A stretch of DNA of 64,000 nucleotides, taken from positions 372,001 to 436,000 of the forward strand of contig NZ_JAABOQ010000005.1 in NCBI RefSeq assembly GCF_010671565.1, read 5' to 3'. Source of the stretch: Spongiivirga citrea. GTDB lineage: Bacteria > Bacteroidota > Bacteroidia > Flavobacteriales > Flavobacteriaceae. Below are positions 18,412-27,019 of this stretch, piece after piece (position 1 is the stretch's first letter; every line of letters starts with the position of its first letter). The notes under the pieces are model-generated. The model worked only from the letters and a program-made list of their open reading frames with translations. It was not told the DNA's origin and did no database searches. The translations under genes and the position numbers were made by a program.

Positions 18412-19041
18412 CTAATACAATTCTAATGCCTTAGCTTGCTGTAATAAATCCACTAAATTATCAACATTCAATTTTCTCATTAACCTTGCCTTGTATGTAC
18501 TTACGGTTTTTTCATTGAGACCAAGCTCTTCGGCAATATGTTTATTTCGTTTTCCGGTTGACATTAGTTTTAGTACTTCAACCTCTCGGGTTGATAAACG
18601 TCTAAAAAATCGCCTTGGTCTATTGGTGCTTTCATCAAAAGCCAATCGCTGGGCTAGTTCATTACTTATATAAATACCGCCTTTTGCGATTTTCAAAATA
18701 GCTTCACTAATGATTTTAGGATCGACAGTTTTTGACAAATAGCCTGCGGCTCCTGCCTTTAATGCGCTAATAGCATATACATCTTCAGGCTGGCCGCTAA
18801 ACATAATGGTCTTTACATCGGGATGCTCTTTTTTCATCTTACGAAGCGCAGTTATTCCATTTACTTCAGGAATATCCATTTCTAACAACACCAAATGTGC
18901 TGTCTCTCTTTCTAAAAATTCAAATAGTTGGGTTGTATTACTCACCTGAGCAACGATATTAATTTCAGATGATGATCTAAAAAGATGTTCAATTGCGAAT
19001 TGAATAATAGGATGGCTGTCAGCAATAACAACTTTAATCAT
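18412..19041 (-). CDS. NarL/FixJ-type response regulator with Glu at the phospho-acceptor site
   Basis: A 209-residue protein with an N-terminal receiver domain (about 1-120) and a C-terminal LuxR-type HTH (about 145-205, with STREVEVLKLMSTGKRNKHI and KTVSTYKARLMRKL). The receiver aligns with NarL, but the phosphorylated Asp is Glu54 (LVLLEMDIPEVNG). The acidic pocket keeps only one clear Asp (Asp8). The Ser/Thr (MFSG) and Lys (YLSK) switch residues remain. This suggests phosphorylation-independent or constitutive activity. No cognate histidine kinase is adjacent, so it is an orphan. Confidence 0.9.
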   Translation of the reverse strand: MIKVVIADSHPIIQFAIEHLFRSSSEINIVAQVSNTTQLFEFLERETAHLVLLEMDIPEVNGITALRKMKKEHPDVKTIMFSGQPEDVYAISALKAGAAGYLSKTVDPKIISEAILKIAKGGIYISNELAQRLAFDESTNRPRRFFRRLSTREVEVLKLMSTGKRNKHIAEELGLNEKTVSTYKARLMRKLNVDNLVDLLQQAKALELY

Positions 19042-19216
19042 AGCATGTTTTTTATTGTTTTGAGTGGTTAAAACCGGGTCTCAAAGTGTATTAGGTTATT
19101 CGGGGCAATGTGTACCTGTACTGCTTAATAAACAGACAGTTAGGCTGTTGGTAAAAGTAAGCAAAAAAACCGAAAAATGCCCAGAAAGCACTTTTTACTA
19201 TTATATAAATAGTAGT

Positions 19217-20008
19217 TTATAACTTTAAGTTGGCTGGTATATCACAAACGGGAATTGGTATCATTTTATGTTTGTTGGCCCTGTTAAATTTCTGGTAAAT
19301 CTCAAAAACTTCTTTTTTTCTGCCATCAAAATCAGAAACACTTTTTCCTTCATCTTCCATATTCATCGCCCACTCTAACTCTGGGTATGAAGCGCCAATT
19401 TGGTCTTCATCGCTTCGTGTATCACCCCATAAACCATCGGACGGCGCCGCTACCATTATACTATCGGGAACCTGTAGCGTTTTCCCAATGGCATATACTT
19501 CACTTTTCATCAAATCTGCTATCGGACTTAAATCAACACCGCCATCACCATATTTGGTATAAAAACCTACCCCAAAATCTTCCACCTTATTTCCAGTTCC
19601 AGCGACTAATTTATTTAATAATCCTGCATGGTAATACAAGGTGCTCATGCGTAATCGCGCTCGTGTATTGGCCCAAGCAAGTTCGTCACGATCGGCATCA
19701 CCCTTTATAGAAACTTGCTGGGTCATTTGATCAAAAACAGGAGTTAGATCAACCCGTGTGTCTAATACATTTTCGAATCTATCTTTTAGTTGAGCAATAT
19801 GCTCTTGCGCACGACTAACATGACTAGCTGCTTGATGAATAGGCATTTCAATACATAGCGTCGGTAAACCAGTTTTAGCACACAGGGTTGAGGTAACTGC
19901 AGAATCAATTCCTCCAGAAACACCCACAACAAAACCATTTACTCGGGCTTTTTCGGTATAGTCTTTTAACCAATTAACAATATGATCGATTACTTTTTCA
20001 GTTTGCAT
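19217..20008 (-). CDS. nadE: NAD synthetase
   Basis: A 263-residue NadE without a glutaminase domain. It adenylates nicotinic acid adenine dinucleotide and amidates it, probably with ammonia, to give NAD. The PP-loop motif GVSGGIDSAV (about 29-38), the substrate loop GTGNKVEDFGVGFYTKYGDGG and LPPS-like late segments are clear. I chose the ATG at 20008 (MQTEKVIDHIVNWL); the in-frame extension upstream runs through the promoter palindrome and looks non-coding. It is divergent from gldB. Confidence 0.95.
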   Translation of the reverse strand: MQTEKVIDHIVNWLKDYTEKARVNGFVVGVSGGIDSAVTSTLCAKTGLPTLCIEMPIHQAASHVSRAQEHIAQLKDRFENVLDTRVDLTPVFDQMTQQVSIKGDADRDELAWANTRARLRMSTLYYHAGLLNKLVAGTGNKVEDFGVGFYTKYGDGGVDLSPIADLMKSEVYAIGKTLQVPDSIMVAAPSDGLWGDTRSDEDQIGASYPELEWAMNMEDEGKSVSDFDGRKKEVFEIYQKFNRANKHKMIPIPVCDIPANLKL

Positions 20009-20037
20009 AGTGGGTGTCCAATTATAATGTAAAAATG

Positions 20038-20056
20038 TATCTTTGTCACAAAGATA
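20038..20056. promoter_or_regulatory. Palindromic divergent promoter core between nadE and gldB
   Basis: The sequence TATCTTTGTCACAAAGATA is a perfect palindrome with a 3-bp centre. Each arm is an exact match to the Bacteroidota -7 consensus TAnnTTTG, one pointing to gldB (+) and one to nadE (-). Implied transcription starts would lie on opposite sides of the palindrome. Clear TTTG -33 boxes at the expected distance are not visible for either direction. A second inverted pair, TTTTGTG at 20065 and CACAAAA at 20084, follows on the gldB side and might be an operator. Confidence 0.55.
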
Positions 20057-20109
20057 AGCTTTCGTTTTGTGATGTAAAATATACACAAAACTGACGTTTT
20101 AAATAACCT

Positions 20110-21084
20110 ATGATTAGAAAATTGCTATGTTTTTCCTTTCTCATAATCAGCCTTTTGAGCTGCAATGAAGAAAAGAATTGTGAGGAAGTTGCTCCAGAGA
20201 TTGCAGAAATATCGTTGACTTTGACTATTGACAGATTCGATCAAGAATTTGACAAGACTAACCCGAGTGACTTTTCATCTTTAAAGATGAAATATCCATA
20301 TATGTTTCAGCAACAACTTCCGGATAGCGTTTGGATTGCTCGGATGAATGATACTTTGCGTCAAGAAATAATGGCAGAGGTAAACCTAGTGTTTCCCGAT
20401 TTTGAAAAAGAGTCAGTTGAACTAAGGAATCTTTTTAAACACATTAAGTATTATTTTCCCAAAGCAAAAATCCCTAAGGTAGTTACCGCAATTTCGGATG
20501 TTGATAGAAATAACAAGGTCTTTTATTCTGATACCTTATTGGCAATAGCGGTCGACACCTATTTAGGAAAAGAAAATAAACTTTATCAAGGTATTTCTAA
20601 GTTTGAGCGCAATAATTTAAATAAAACACAGCTAATACCGGATGTTATTAATGAGTTTTCGAAGCCATATATTAGTTCGCCCAAAAATCGAACATTCATC
20701 GCGCAAATGTTATATTTTGGTAAACGACTTTATCTAAAAGATAAACTAATACCATGTGCTACAGATGAAGTGAAAATAGGATATGATACAAGTCAAATTG
20801 AATGGTGCGAGGTAAATGAAGAGGAAGTTTGGCGTTATTTTATTGATAATGAAATGTTATTTAGTACAGATAAGGAATTGGTAAGGCGTTTTTTACTAAA
20901 TGCACCTTTTTCAAAATTTTTTAAAGAAATAGACCAAGAATCACCTGGCCGAATCGGGCAATGGCTAGGTTGGCAAATTGTACGAGCGTACATGAATACT
21001 AACGAGGTTTCGTTACAGGAGTTAATGATCACTCCTGCTGATGAAATCTTTAAAAACTCAAATTACAAACCGAAAAAAAAGTAA
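20110..21084 (+). CDS. gldB: Gliding motility lipoprotein GldB
   Basis: A 324-residue lipoprotein with signal and lipobox ending in LLSC (Cys18). Features fitting GldB include ISLTLTIDRFDQEFD near the N-terminus, the central segment VVTAISDVDRNNKVFY, and the C-terminal GRIGQWLGWQIVRAYM. GldB is one of the envelope proteins needed for flavobacterial gliding and T9SS function. The pairing with gldC immediately downstream (1-bp overlap) and divergent nadE is a familiar flavobacterial arrangement and strengthens the call. Confidence 0.93.
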   Translation: MIRKLLCFSFLIISLLSCNEEKNCEEVAPEIAEISLTLTIDRFDQEFDKTNPSDFSSLKMKYPYMFQQQLPDSVWIARMNDTLRQEIMAEVNLVFPDFEKESVELRNLFKHIKYYFPKAKIPKVVTAISDVDRNNKVFYSDTLLAIAVDTYLGKENKLYQGISKFERNNLNKTQLIPDVINEFSKPYISSPKNRTFIAQMLYFGKRLYLKDKLIPCATDEVKIGYDTSQIEWCEVNEEEVWRYFIDNEMLFSTDKELVRRFLLNAPFSKFFKEIDQESPGRIGQWLGWQIVRAYMNTNEVSLQELMITPADEIFKNSNYKPKKK

Positions 21085-21416
21085 TGGCTAAAGTAAAAGA
21101 AAGTGAAATTAGAATTAAGGTTGGCTTAGATGAAAACCGAGTGCCCGAAAAGCTATTTTGGTCCGCTGAAGATGGTGGGGTAAACCAAGAAGAAGCAAAA
21201 GCAATGATGCTTTCTGTCTGGGACGCTAAAGAAAAAGAGAGCTTACGAATTGATTTGTGGACGAAAGATATGCCAGTTGATGATATGAAAATGTTTTTTT
21301 ATCAAACAATGGTATCTATGACAGATACTTTTCATCGTGCTACTCAAGATGAGAAAATGACTGAAACAATGAAAGATTTTTGCGAGTACTTCGCAGAGAA
21401 ATTAGAATTGAAATAA
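21084..21416 (+). CDS. gldC: Gliding motility protein GldC
   Basis: A 110-residue soluble protein without signal peptide. It contains the characteristic stretches VGLDENRVPEKLFWSAEDGG and MPVDDMKMFFYQT. The ATG overlaps the gldB stop by one base, so the two are translationally coupled. GldC improves gliding in Flavobacterium johnsoniae; its biochemical activity is unknown. A strong hairpin terminator follows 34 bp later. Confidence 0.93.
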   Translation: MAKVKESEIRIKVGLDENRVPEKLFWSAEDGGVNQEEAKAMMLSVWDAKEKESLRIDLWTKDMPVDDMKMFFYQTMVSMTDTFHRATQDEKMTETMKDFCEYFAEKLELK

Positions 21417-21450
21417 TTTAAAAGAATAAATATACCTTATTACATATATT

Positions 21451-21480
21451 AAAAGTGTTAGCTGGCTAACACTTTTTTTT
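21451..21480 (+). terminator. Rho-independent terminator of gldBC
   Basis: A stem of AAAGTGTTAG and CTAACACTTT with a 4-base loop is followed by a run of T residues. It lies between gldC and the large secreted-protein gene, so the two units are transcriptionally separate. Confidence 0.85.
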
Positions 21481-21538
21481 ATGCTCTGGGTTTAGTTTTA
21501 CCAATCAATTTTTTGATTATTAACTAAATTCCATTAAA

Positions 21539-24500
21539 ATGAAAACATCTCTACGATTTGCGAATGCATCTTCGTATTACTGGCGTGGCATTAGCATTAA
21601 TTTGCTGAGATTGGCGCTAATGCTAATGGCTGTATTTACATATGCCATTGAACCTAACACCAATAACCCCGGGGCAGCGGTTGATGGTGGAACTATTTCA
21701 GGAGGACCATTTACTTTTTGTGTTGGTGATGGCCAAGCTGATAATGTATCGGGGATTACTCTTGAAGGCGAAAGCGGAAGTCTTTCGCAATGGGTAGTAA
21801 CCGATGAAACAGGAAAAATTCTAGGCTTGCCTCCTACACCAGAAGCTGTCGACTTTGACGGCGCAGGTGCGGGAGTTTGTTTGATCTGGCACTTGAGTTT
21901 TGAAGATGATTGTATCGGACTTGAAGTAGGTAATAATGCACTTACTGACCTTTTTGGTACGTTTGACTTATCTAATAACATTCGAGTATATCGCAACCAG
22001 CCTGATGCAGGCTTATTGAGCGGCGGGCCATTTACCTTTACGGTTGATGGTACACCTGATTTTGTTTCAGGAATATCGCTTAGTAGAGATCGTAGTGGGA
22101 CAAATGCTACGTTTGTAATTACTGATGACAAAGGAAATATTTTAGGTTTACCTCCTACAATTAGTGACGTTGAAGGAGTTGATTTTGACGGAGCGGGAGC
22201 AGGCGTTTGCTTGATTTGGTATCTTAGATATGAAGACGGTTTAACAGGCTTAACTCCAGGTGAAAACACACACGATTTTGCGGGCTGTTATGATCTTTCA
22301 AATCCCATTTCAGTAACTAGAAACTTGCCACCTGTAGTAGGCGGTACATTAAGTGGTGGGCCATTTACATTTTGTGTAGGTGATGGCGAGGCTGATAATG
22401 TGTCAGGAGTTGCTGTAAGTGGCAATTCAGGACAAAACAGTCAATATGTAGTAACTGATGAACAAGGAAATATCCTTGGTTTACCACCAACTCCAGAAGC
22501 AGTAAACTTCGATGGTGCTGGTCCAGGTGTATGCTTAATCTGGCATTTGAGTTATAATGGCGACATCACAGGATTGGAAGCAGGACAAAATGCGAATAAC
22601 CTTCAAGGAGATTTCGAATTATCAAATAGCATACGAGTATATAGACAAGAACCACTAGCAGGAACCTTAATAGGAGGCCCTTATACATTTACCGTAGACG
22701 GCACACCAGATATGGCATCCGGACTAGATATTGAAGGAGAACGTCGTGGAGACAACTTCAGCTATATCATTACCGATAGTGATGGTAAGATTCTTGGTTT
22801 GCCTCCTACTTTAGAGGCTGCTAGAAATGTAGATTTTGACGGAGCGGGAGCAGGTGTTTGTCTAATCTGGTACATCCGTTACTATGGAGATATCATTGGA
22901 CTGGAAGCAGATGCAAATGCAAACGATCTTAAAGGTTGTTTTGATTTATCAAATGCGATTACAGTAACAAGAAACTTACCTCCTGTCGTTGGGGGAACAT
23001 TAGATGGAGGTCCATTTACATTCTGCGCAGGTGATGGCGAAGATGATTTTGTTTCTGATATTACTTTAAGTGGAAACTCTGGCCAAACAAGCCAGTGGGT
23101 AGTGACAGATGAGCAGGGTAAAATCTTAGGTTTACCACCAATGCCAAGTGCAGTTAATTTCGATGGAGCAGGTCCAGGGGTATGTTTAATCTGGCATTTG
23201 AGTTATAACGGCGATATCACCGGGTTGGAAGCAGGTCAAAACGCAAACGATCTTCAAGGAGATTTTGAATTGTCGAATAACATACGAGTATATAGACAAG
23301 AACCACTAGCAGGAACCTTAACAGGCGGGCCATATTGGTTTATGGTTGGTGATGGAGTTGCCGATATGGCTACAGGATTAGATATTACTGGAGAACGTCG
23401 AGGCGATGGTTTCAGCTATATTGTTACGGATGCCGATGGAAAAATCCTAGGCTTGCCGCCGACACTGGAGGCTGCAAGAAATGTTGACTTCGATGGAGCT
23501 GGCGGCGGAAACTGTTTGATCTGGTATGTACGTTACTATGGAGAGATTGCTGGATTAGAAGAAGGCGCCAATGCAGGCGACTTACAAGGTTGTTTCGATC
23601 TTTCTAATTCTATTTTAATTGAAAGAACTCCAACGGTGGCAAATGGCGGAACTATTGATGGTGGTCCATTTACATTCTGTGCAGGGGACGGTCAGGCTGA
23701 TAATGTATCAGGTATTACTTTATCAGGAAATACAGGGGTGAATAGCCAATGGATTGTGACTGATGAACAAGGAAATATTCTTGGTTTACCACCAATGCCA
23801 AGTGCAGTTGATTTTGATGGTGCAGGTCCGGGTGTTTGTTTGATTTGGCACCTAAGTTACAATGGTAATATTAGTGGACTTGAAGCTGGTGCTAATGCAA
23901 ACGATTTACAAGGCGATGACTTTAGCTTATCGAATAATATAAGAGTGTATCGACAAGAACCAGAAGCAGGAACCTTAACAGGTGGGCCATATTGGTTCAC
24001 GGTAGGCGATGGTATTGCTGATATGGCTTCTGGATTAGATATTACCGGAGAACGAAGAGGTGATGGTTTCAGTTATATTGTTACTGATGCGGATAACAAT
24101 ATTCTTGGATTACCACCAACTTTAGAGGCTGCAAGGAATGTTGATTTTGATGGAGCTGGAGGCGGAAACTGTTTGATCTGGTATGTACGCTATTACGGAG
24201 ATATTACTGGCTTAGAAGAAGGAGCTAATGCGGGCGACTTACAAGGTTGTTTCGATCTTTCTAATTCTATTTTAATTGAAAGAACACCAGTTGTAGCTAA
24301 TGGAGGTACTTTAACAGGTGGTCCGTATACCTTTTGTGTAGGCGATGGTCAGGCTGATAATGTATCGGGTGTTACTCTATCTGGTAATGCAGGAGTCAAT
24401 AGTCAATATGTGGTAACTGATGAGCAAGGAAAAATCCTTGGTTTACCACCAACCCCGGAGGCAGTGAACTTTGACGGTGCAGGCCCAGGAGTTTGTTTAA

Positions 24501-25198
24501 TCTGGCACTTGAGTTACAATGGCGATATCAGTGGACTTGAAGTTGGACAAAATGCCAATGATCTTCAAGGAGATTTTGATCTTTCAAATAACATTCGAGT
24601 GTATAGACAAGAGCCACTGGCTGGGACTTTAACTGGTGGGCCGTATACTTTTACTGTTGATGGTACAGCTGATTTCGCTTCAGGACTAGATATTACTGGT
24701 GAGCGTCGTGGAGAGAGCTTTAGCTATATCGTTACTGATTTAGACGGAAAAATACTAGGTCTGCCACCAACACTGGATGATGCGCGTGGGGTGAATTTTG
24801 ATGCAGCAGGCCCTGGTACATGCTTAATCTGGTATATTCGTTACTATGGCGAGATTAGTGGATTAGCGGTAGATGCTAATGCAAATGATCTACAAGGTTG
24901 TTTTGATTTATCAAATTCTATTACCGTAGAACGCGTTGAAGCTACAGGGCGTATGAGTGCGAAAATGTTTCCAATCCCAGCATCAGCAACATTAAACGTG
25001 AAGTTCGACAGACAATTATCAAGTAATGCTAGTGTGCGTTTGTATGACCTTACTGGTAATGTTGTTATTAGCAAAGAAGTGCCAAAAGGCGATTCAGCAA
25101 ATCTTAATGTGCGTAATATTCCTTCAGGAATTTATATAATTACTATAGACGAGCCGAAAAGCGGAATGGCGATTAAAAAGAAGGTTGTTATTAATTAA
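21539..25198 (+). CDS. Ten-module secreted protein with T9SS C-terminal sorting domain
   Basis: A 1219-residue secreted protein. A long signal region (residues 1-36) with hydrophobic core LLRLALMLMAVFTYA precedes ten tandem modules of 107-111 residues. Each has a GGP(F/Y) opening, an ILGLPP centre, a DFDGAG motif, CLIW and DLSN. The last ~75 residues form a type A sorting domain (MFPIPASATLNVKF, LYDLTGN, IPSGIYII, KKKVVIN), so the protein should cross the outer membrane through the T9SS and be surface-bound or released. Modules alternate in two types (A,B)x5 with complementary cysteine positions. I do not know a function for the module; adhesion or a surface layer is a guess. It lies beside gldBC but in its own transcription unit. 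Confidence 0.93.
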   Translation: MKTSLRFANASSYYWRGISINLLRLALMLMAVFTYAIEPNTNNPGAAVDGGTISGGPFTFCVGDGQADNVSGITLEGESGSLSQWVVTDETGKILGLPPTPEAVDFDGAGAGVCLIWHLSFEDDCIGLEVGNNALTDLFGTFDLSNNIRVYRNQPDAGLLSGGPFTFTVDGTPDFVSGISLSRDRSGTNATFVITDDKGNILGLPPTISDVEGVDFDGAGAGVCLIWYLRYEDGLTGLTPGENTHDFAGCYDLSNPISVTRNLPPVVGGTLSGGPFTFCVGDGEADNVSGVAVSGNSGQNSQYVVTDEQGNILGLPPTPEAVNFDGAGPGVCLIWHLSYNGDITGLEAGQNANNLQGDFELSNSIRVYRQEPLAGTLIGGPYTFTVDGTPDMASGLDIEGERRGDNFSYIITDSDGKILGLPPTLEAARNVDFDGAGAGVCLIWYIRYYGDIIGLEADANANDLKGCFDLSNAITVTRNLPPVVGGTLDGGPFTFCAGDGEDDFVSDITLSGNSGQTSQWVVTDEQGKILGLPPMPSAVNFDGAGPGVCLIWHLSYNGDITGLEAGQNANDLQGDFELSNNIRVYRQEPLAGTLTGGPYWFMVGDGVADMATGLDITGERRGDGFSYIVTDADGKILGLPPTLEAARNVDFDGAGGGNCLIWYVRYYGEIAGLEEGANAGDLQGCFDLSNSILIERTPTVANGGTIDGGPFTFCAGDGQADNVSGITLSGNTGVNSQWIVTDEQGNILGLPPMPSAVDFDGAGPGVCLIWHLSYNGNISGLEAGANANDLQGDDFSLSNNIRVYRQEPEAGTLTGGPYWFTVGDGIADMASGLDITGERRGDGFSYIVTDADNNILGLPPTLEAARNVDFDGAGGGNCLIWYVRYYGDITGLEEGANAGDLQGCFDLSNSILIERTPVVANGGTLTGGPYTFCVGDGQADNVSGVTLSGNAGVNSQYVVTDEQGKILGLPPTPEAVNFDGAGPGVCLIWHLSYNGDISGLEVGQNANDLQGDFDLSNNIRVYRQEPLAGTLTGGPYTFTVDGTADFASGLDITGERRGESFSYIVTDLDGKILGLPPTLDDARGVNFDAAGPGTCLIWYIRYYGEISGLAVDANANDLQGCFDLSNSITVERVEATGRMSAKMFPIPASATLNVKFDRQLSSNASVRLYDLTGNVVISKEVPKGDSANLNVRNIPSGIYIITIDEPKSGMAIKKKVVIN
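21686..24940 (+). repeat. Array of ten ~325-bp coding repeats (five A-B pairs)
   Basis: Modules begin at 21686, 22010, 22340, 22661, 22991, 23312, 23645, 23969, 24302 and 24623. Odd modules (type A) are 107-108 codons; even modules (type B) are 110-111 codons. DNA identity is very high over some stretches: 22630-22670 and 23281-23321 are identical for 41 bases. This indicates expansion by duplication of an A-B pair of about 650 bp, or gene conversion. Confidence 0.9.
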
Positions 25199-25221
25199 AT
25201 AATATCCGTTGTTAGGAAAGG

Positions 25222-25250
25222 AAAGCCGCTAAAAGCGGCTTTTTCTTTTT
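25222..25250 (+). terminator. Terminator of the ten-module protein gene
   Basis: Stem AAAGCCGCT / AGCGGCTTT with a 3-base loop is followed by a T-rich stretch on the plus strand. It abuts the stop codon of the convergent methyltransferase gene. On the minus strand the T run is poor, so it acts mainly for the plus strand. Confidence 0.8.
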
Positions 25251-25896
25251 ATGACTTTTTATAAATAAAGAAATCCGCTTTAGAGGTGTTATCAGGATCT
25301 GTTGGGTCAAATGGGAATTTGTTCTTAACAGTTTCAACTAATTTCCACTCTGGTTGGTGCTGATCGATCCAGTTGCTAAACTTTCGGTCACGCTCGTGAA
25401 ACGTCTGTTTTTTGTCAAAATTACTTGAGTAGATGATCACATATGCTGAACTATGATTAAAAAGATCACTCATATGTGCATTAAAAACTGCGTCTTCAAT
25501 TAAATGATAAATAACATCAAGCGATAAAGTGAGGTCTACCTTTTTCGATCTAAATTCTGTATCAGTATAGGTGAAGAATTCTTTAGTTGAATCTTCTGTA
25601 AATAGCTCTTTGCATAATGAGATTGCGGTAGTTGAAACATCAATGCCTAAATATGACGGATATTTGGCAAGGGTAAGCTGATTGCCATCTCCGCATCCAA
25701 ATTCCATGACAGATTGTATGTTGTTTTTAGCTAAAAAATCATTTAATACTTCAGCTTTGAAAGTGGCAAGACGATTATATGATCCAGGGCCAGAATTCCC
25801 TTTTTTAGAATAACGTTTTTCCCAATAATCTTTAGAGCCAGGGAAAAGCTGGTTTTGAAAGAGCTTAAAAATGACTTTTTTGATACGACCAATCAT
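25249..25896 (-). CDS. Class I SAM-dependent methyltransferase
   Basis: A 215-residue soluble protein with a Rossmann-type methyltransferase fold. Motif I is MEFGCGDGNQL (about 64-74), followed by YLGIDVSTTAI (motif II) and LTLSLDVIYHLIED (motif IV/post-I), which is common in small-molecule methyltransferases. The N-terminal GSKDYWEKRYSKKGNSG resembles the start of several uncharacterised bacterial members. Substrate is unknown. It is convergent with the secreted protein gene and divergent from the CxxC protein gene. Confidence 0.85.
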   Translation of the reverse strand: MIGRIKKVIFKLFQNQLFPGSKDYWEKRYSKKGNSGPGSYNRLATFKAEVLNDFLAKNNIQSVMEFGCGDGNQLTLAKYPSYLGIDVSTTAISLCKELFTEDSTKEFFTYTDTEFRSKKVDLTLSLDVIYHLIEDAVFNAHMSDLFNHSSAYVIIYSSNFDKKQTFHERDRKFSNWIDQHQPEWKLVETVKNKFPFDPTDPDNTSKADFFIYKKS

Positions 25897-25981
25897 TATG
25901 AATGAAAAATTTTACGAGGCGCAAGATAATTATAATTGGTACAAACTTGTAAGTTGATGCTAATTGATCGACTTTTAGTTT

Positions 25982-26350
25982 ATGGAAACGAAGGTGGAGA
26001 AAATTATATTGGTATATAATGCGAAATCAGGCTTTATACACGGGCTTTTTGATGCTGGTCATAAATTACTAAGCCCGCAAACATATCAGTGCTCGTTATG
26101 CAGCTTGACGCATGGTGCCTTTAAAGAGCGAGGGGTATGGAGGCAGTTTCGAGAAAGTTCGTCAATTGAATTTGAGTTTCTACATATCGACGAGTTTGAA
26201 GAAGAGTATGAGCAGCTTGAGGATAAATTTTCTTATCCCATCGTAGCAGCAGAATCGGAAGGATATTTTTCTGTTTTATTAAATGATGAGCAGTTAAGAT
26301 CGCTAAAAAATGTAGATGAGTTAATAAACGCTCTTAAGAAACGGATTTAA
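25982..26350 (+). CDS. Conserved hypothetical protein with CSLC motif
   Basis: A 122-residue soluble protein. It begins with a beta-strand-like segment (KIILVYNAKSGF), carries a C-x-x-C pair in QCSLCSLTHGAF, and ends in a helical region. The spaced Cys pair followed by T-H suggests a redox or metal site. Similar short proteins in Bacteroidota are sometimes labelled GTPase, but no P-loop is present. The 3' end overlaps the convergent engB by 4 bp. Function is unknown. Confidence 0.75.
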   Translation: METKVEKIILVYNAKSGFIHGLFDAGHKLLSPQTYQCSLCSLTHGAFKERGVWRQFRESSSIEFEFLHIDEFEEEYEQLEDKFSYPIVAAESEGYFSVLLNDEQLRSLKNVDELINALKKRI

Positions 26351-26958
26351 GCGTTTTTGTTAATCTCCATATTAATTTCTCCAATATAACTAAGTAGCTC
26401 ATCTTTACCAATCCCCGAAGATGAGGAGGTAATAAAGTAATTTGGCATTTCTTCCCAGGTATCTTCAAGCATTTTAGCTTTATAGTCCGCTACATTTCGC
26501 TCAATAGCTTTTGGTTTTAATTTGTCAGCCTTAGTAAAAACAATGGAAAATGGTATTTGATGTTCGCCCATCCACTGCATGAACTCCATATCAACTTTTT
26601 GCGGTTCATGACGGATGTCAATTAATACAAATGCCGAAACTAGCTGTGCACGTTGTTCAAAATATTCAGTAATAAATTTTTGGAATACTTTTTTAGCACT
26701 TTTAGATACACGTGCATACCCATAGCCAGGTAAATCAACTAAATACCAATTATTGTTAATGATAAAATGATTAATAAGCTGAGTTTTTCCAGGTCTTCCT
26801 GAAGTCTTTGCCAGATTCTTTCGGTTAGTCAGCATATTTATCAATGAGGACTTACCTACATTAGAGCGGCCTATAAAAGCATATTCGGGCAGCTTATTTG
26901 TAGGACATTTACTAACCTCACTATTGCTTATCACAAAATTGGCTGAAGTGATCTTCAT
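26347..26958 (-). CDS. engB: Ribosome biogenesis GTPase YihA/YsxC (EngB)
   Basis: A 203-residue GTPase with the expected G motifs: G1 GRSNVGKS (30-37), G3 DLPGYGYAR, and G4 TKADK. EngB assists late assembly of the large ribosomal subunit. Length and motif spacing are typical. It lies 62 bp upstream of the alpha/beta hydrolase gene on the same strand and may share its transcript. Confidence 0.95.
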   Translation of the reverse strand: MKITSANFVISNSEVSKCPTNKLPEYAFIGRSNVGKSSLINMLTNRKNLAKTSGRPGKTQLINHFIINNNWYLVDLPGYGYARVSKSAKKVFQKFITEYFEQRAQLVSAFVLIDIRHEPQKVDMEFMQWMGEHQIPFSIVFTKADKLKPKAIERNVADYKAKMLEDTWEEMPNYFITSSSSGIGKDELLSYIGEINMEINKNA

Positions 26959-27019
26959 TTTTTCTCGAAAATTAATAACGCCCTACTTCTGGTCAAAGAG
27001 ACGTAGCGATCTAAGTGTT

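Noticed and set aside
21577-22269. 230-residue antisense frame inside the ten-module gene
   Set aside because: Proline/serine-rich mirror of the repeats; it disappears outside the repeats' codon bias.
21686-24940. Regular repeats considered as a CRISPR array
   Set aside because: The ~325-bp period is fully coding, with protein-level conservation and no short repeat/unique spacer structure.
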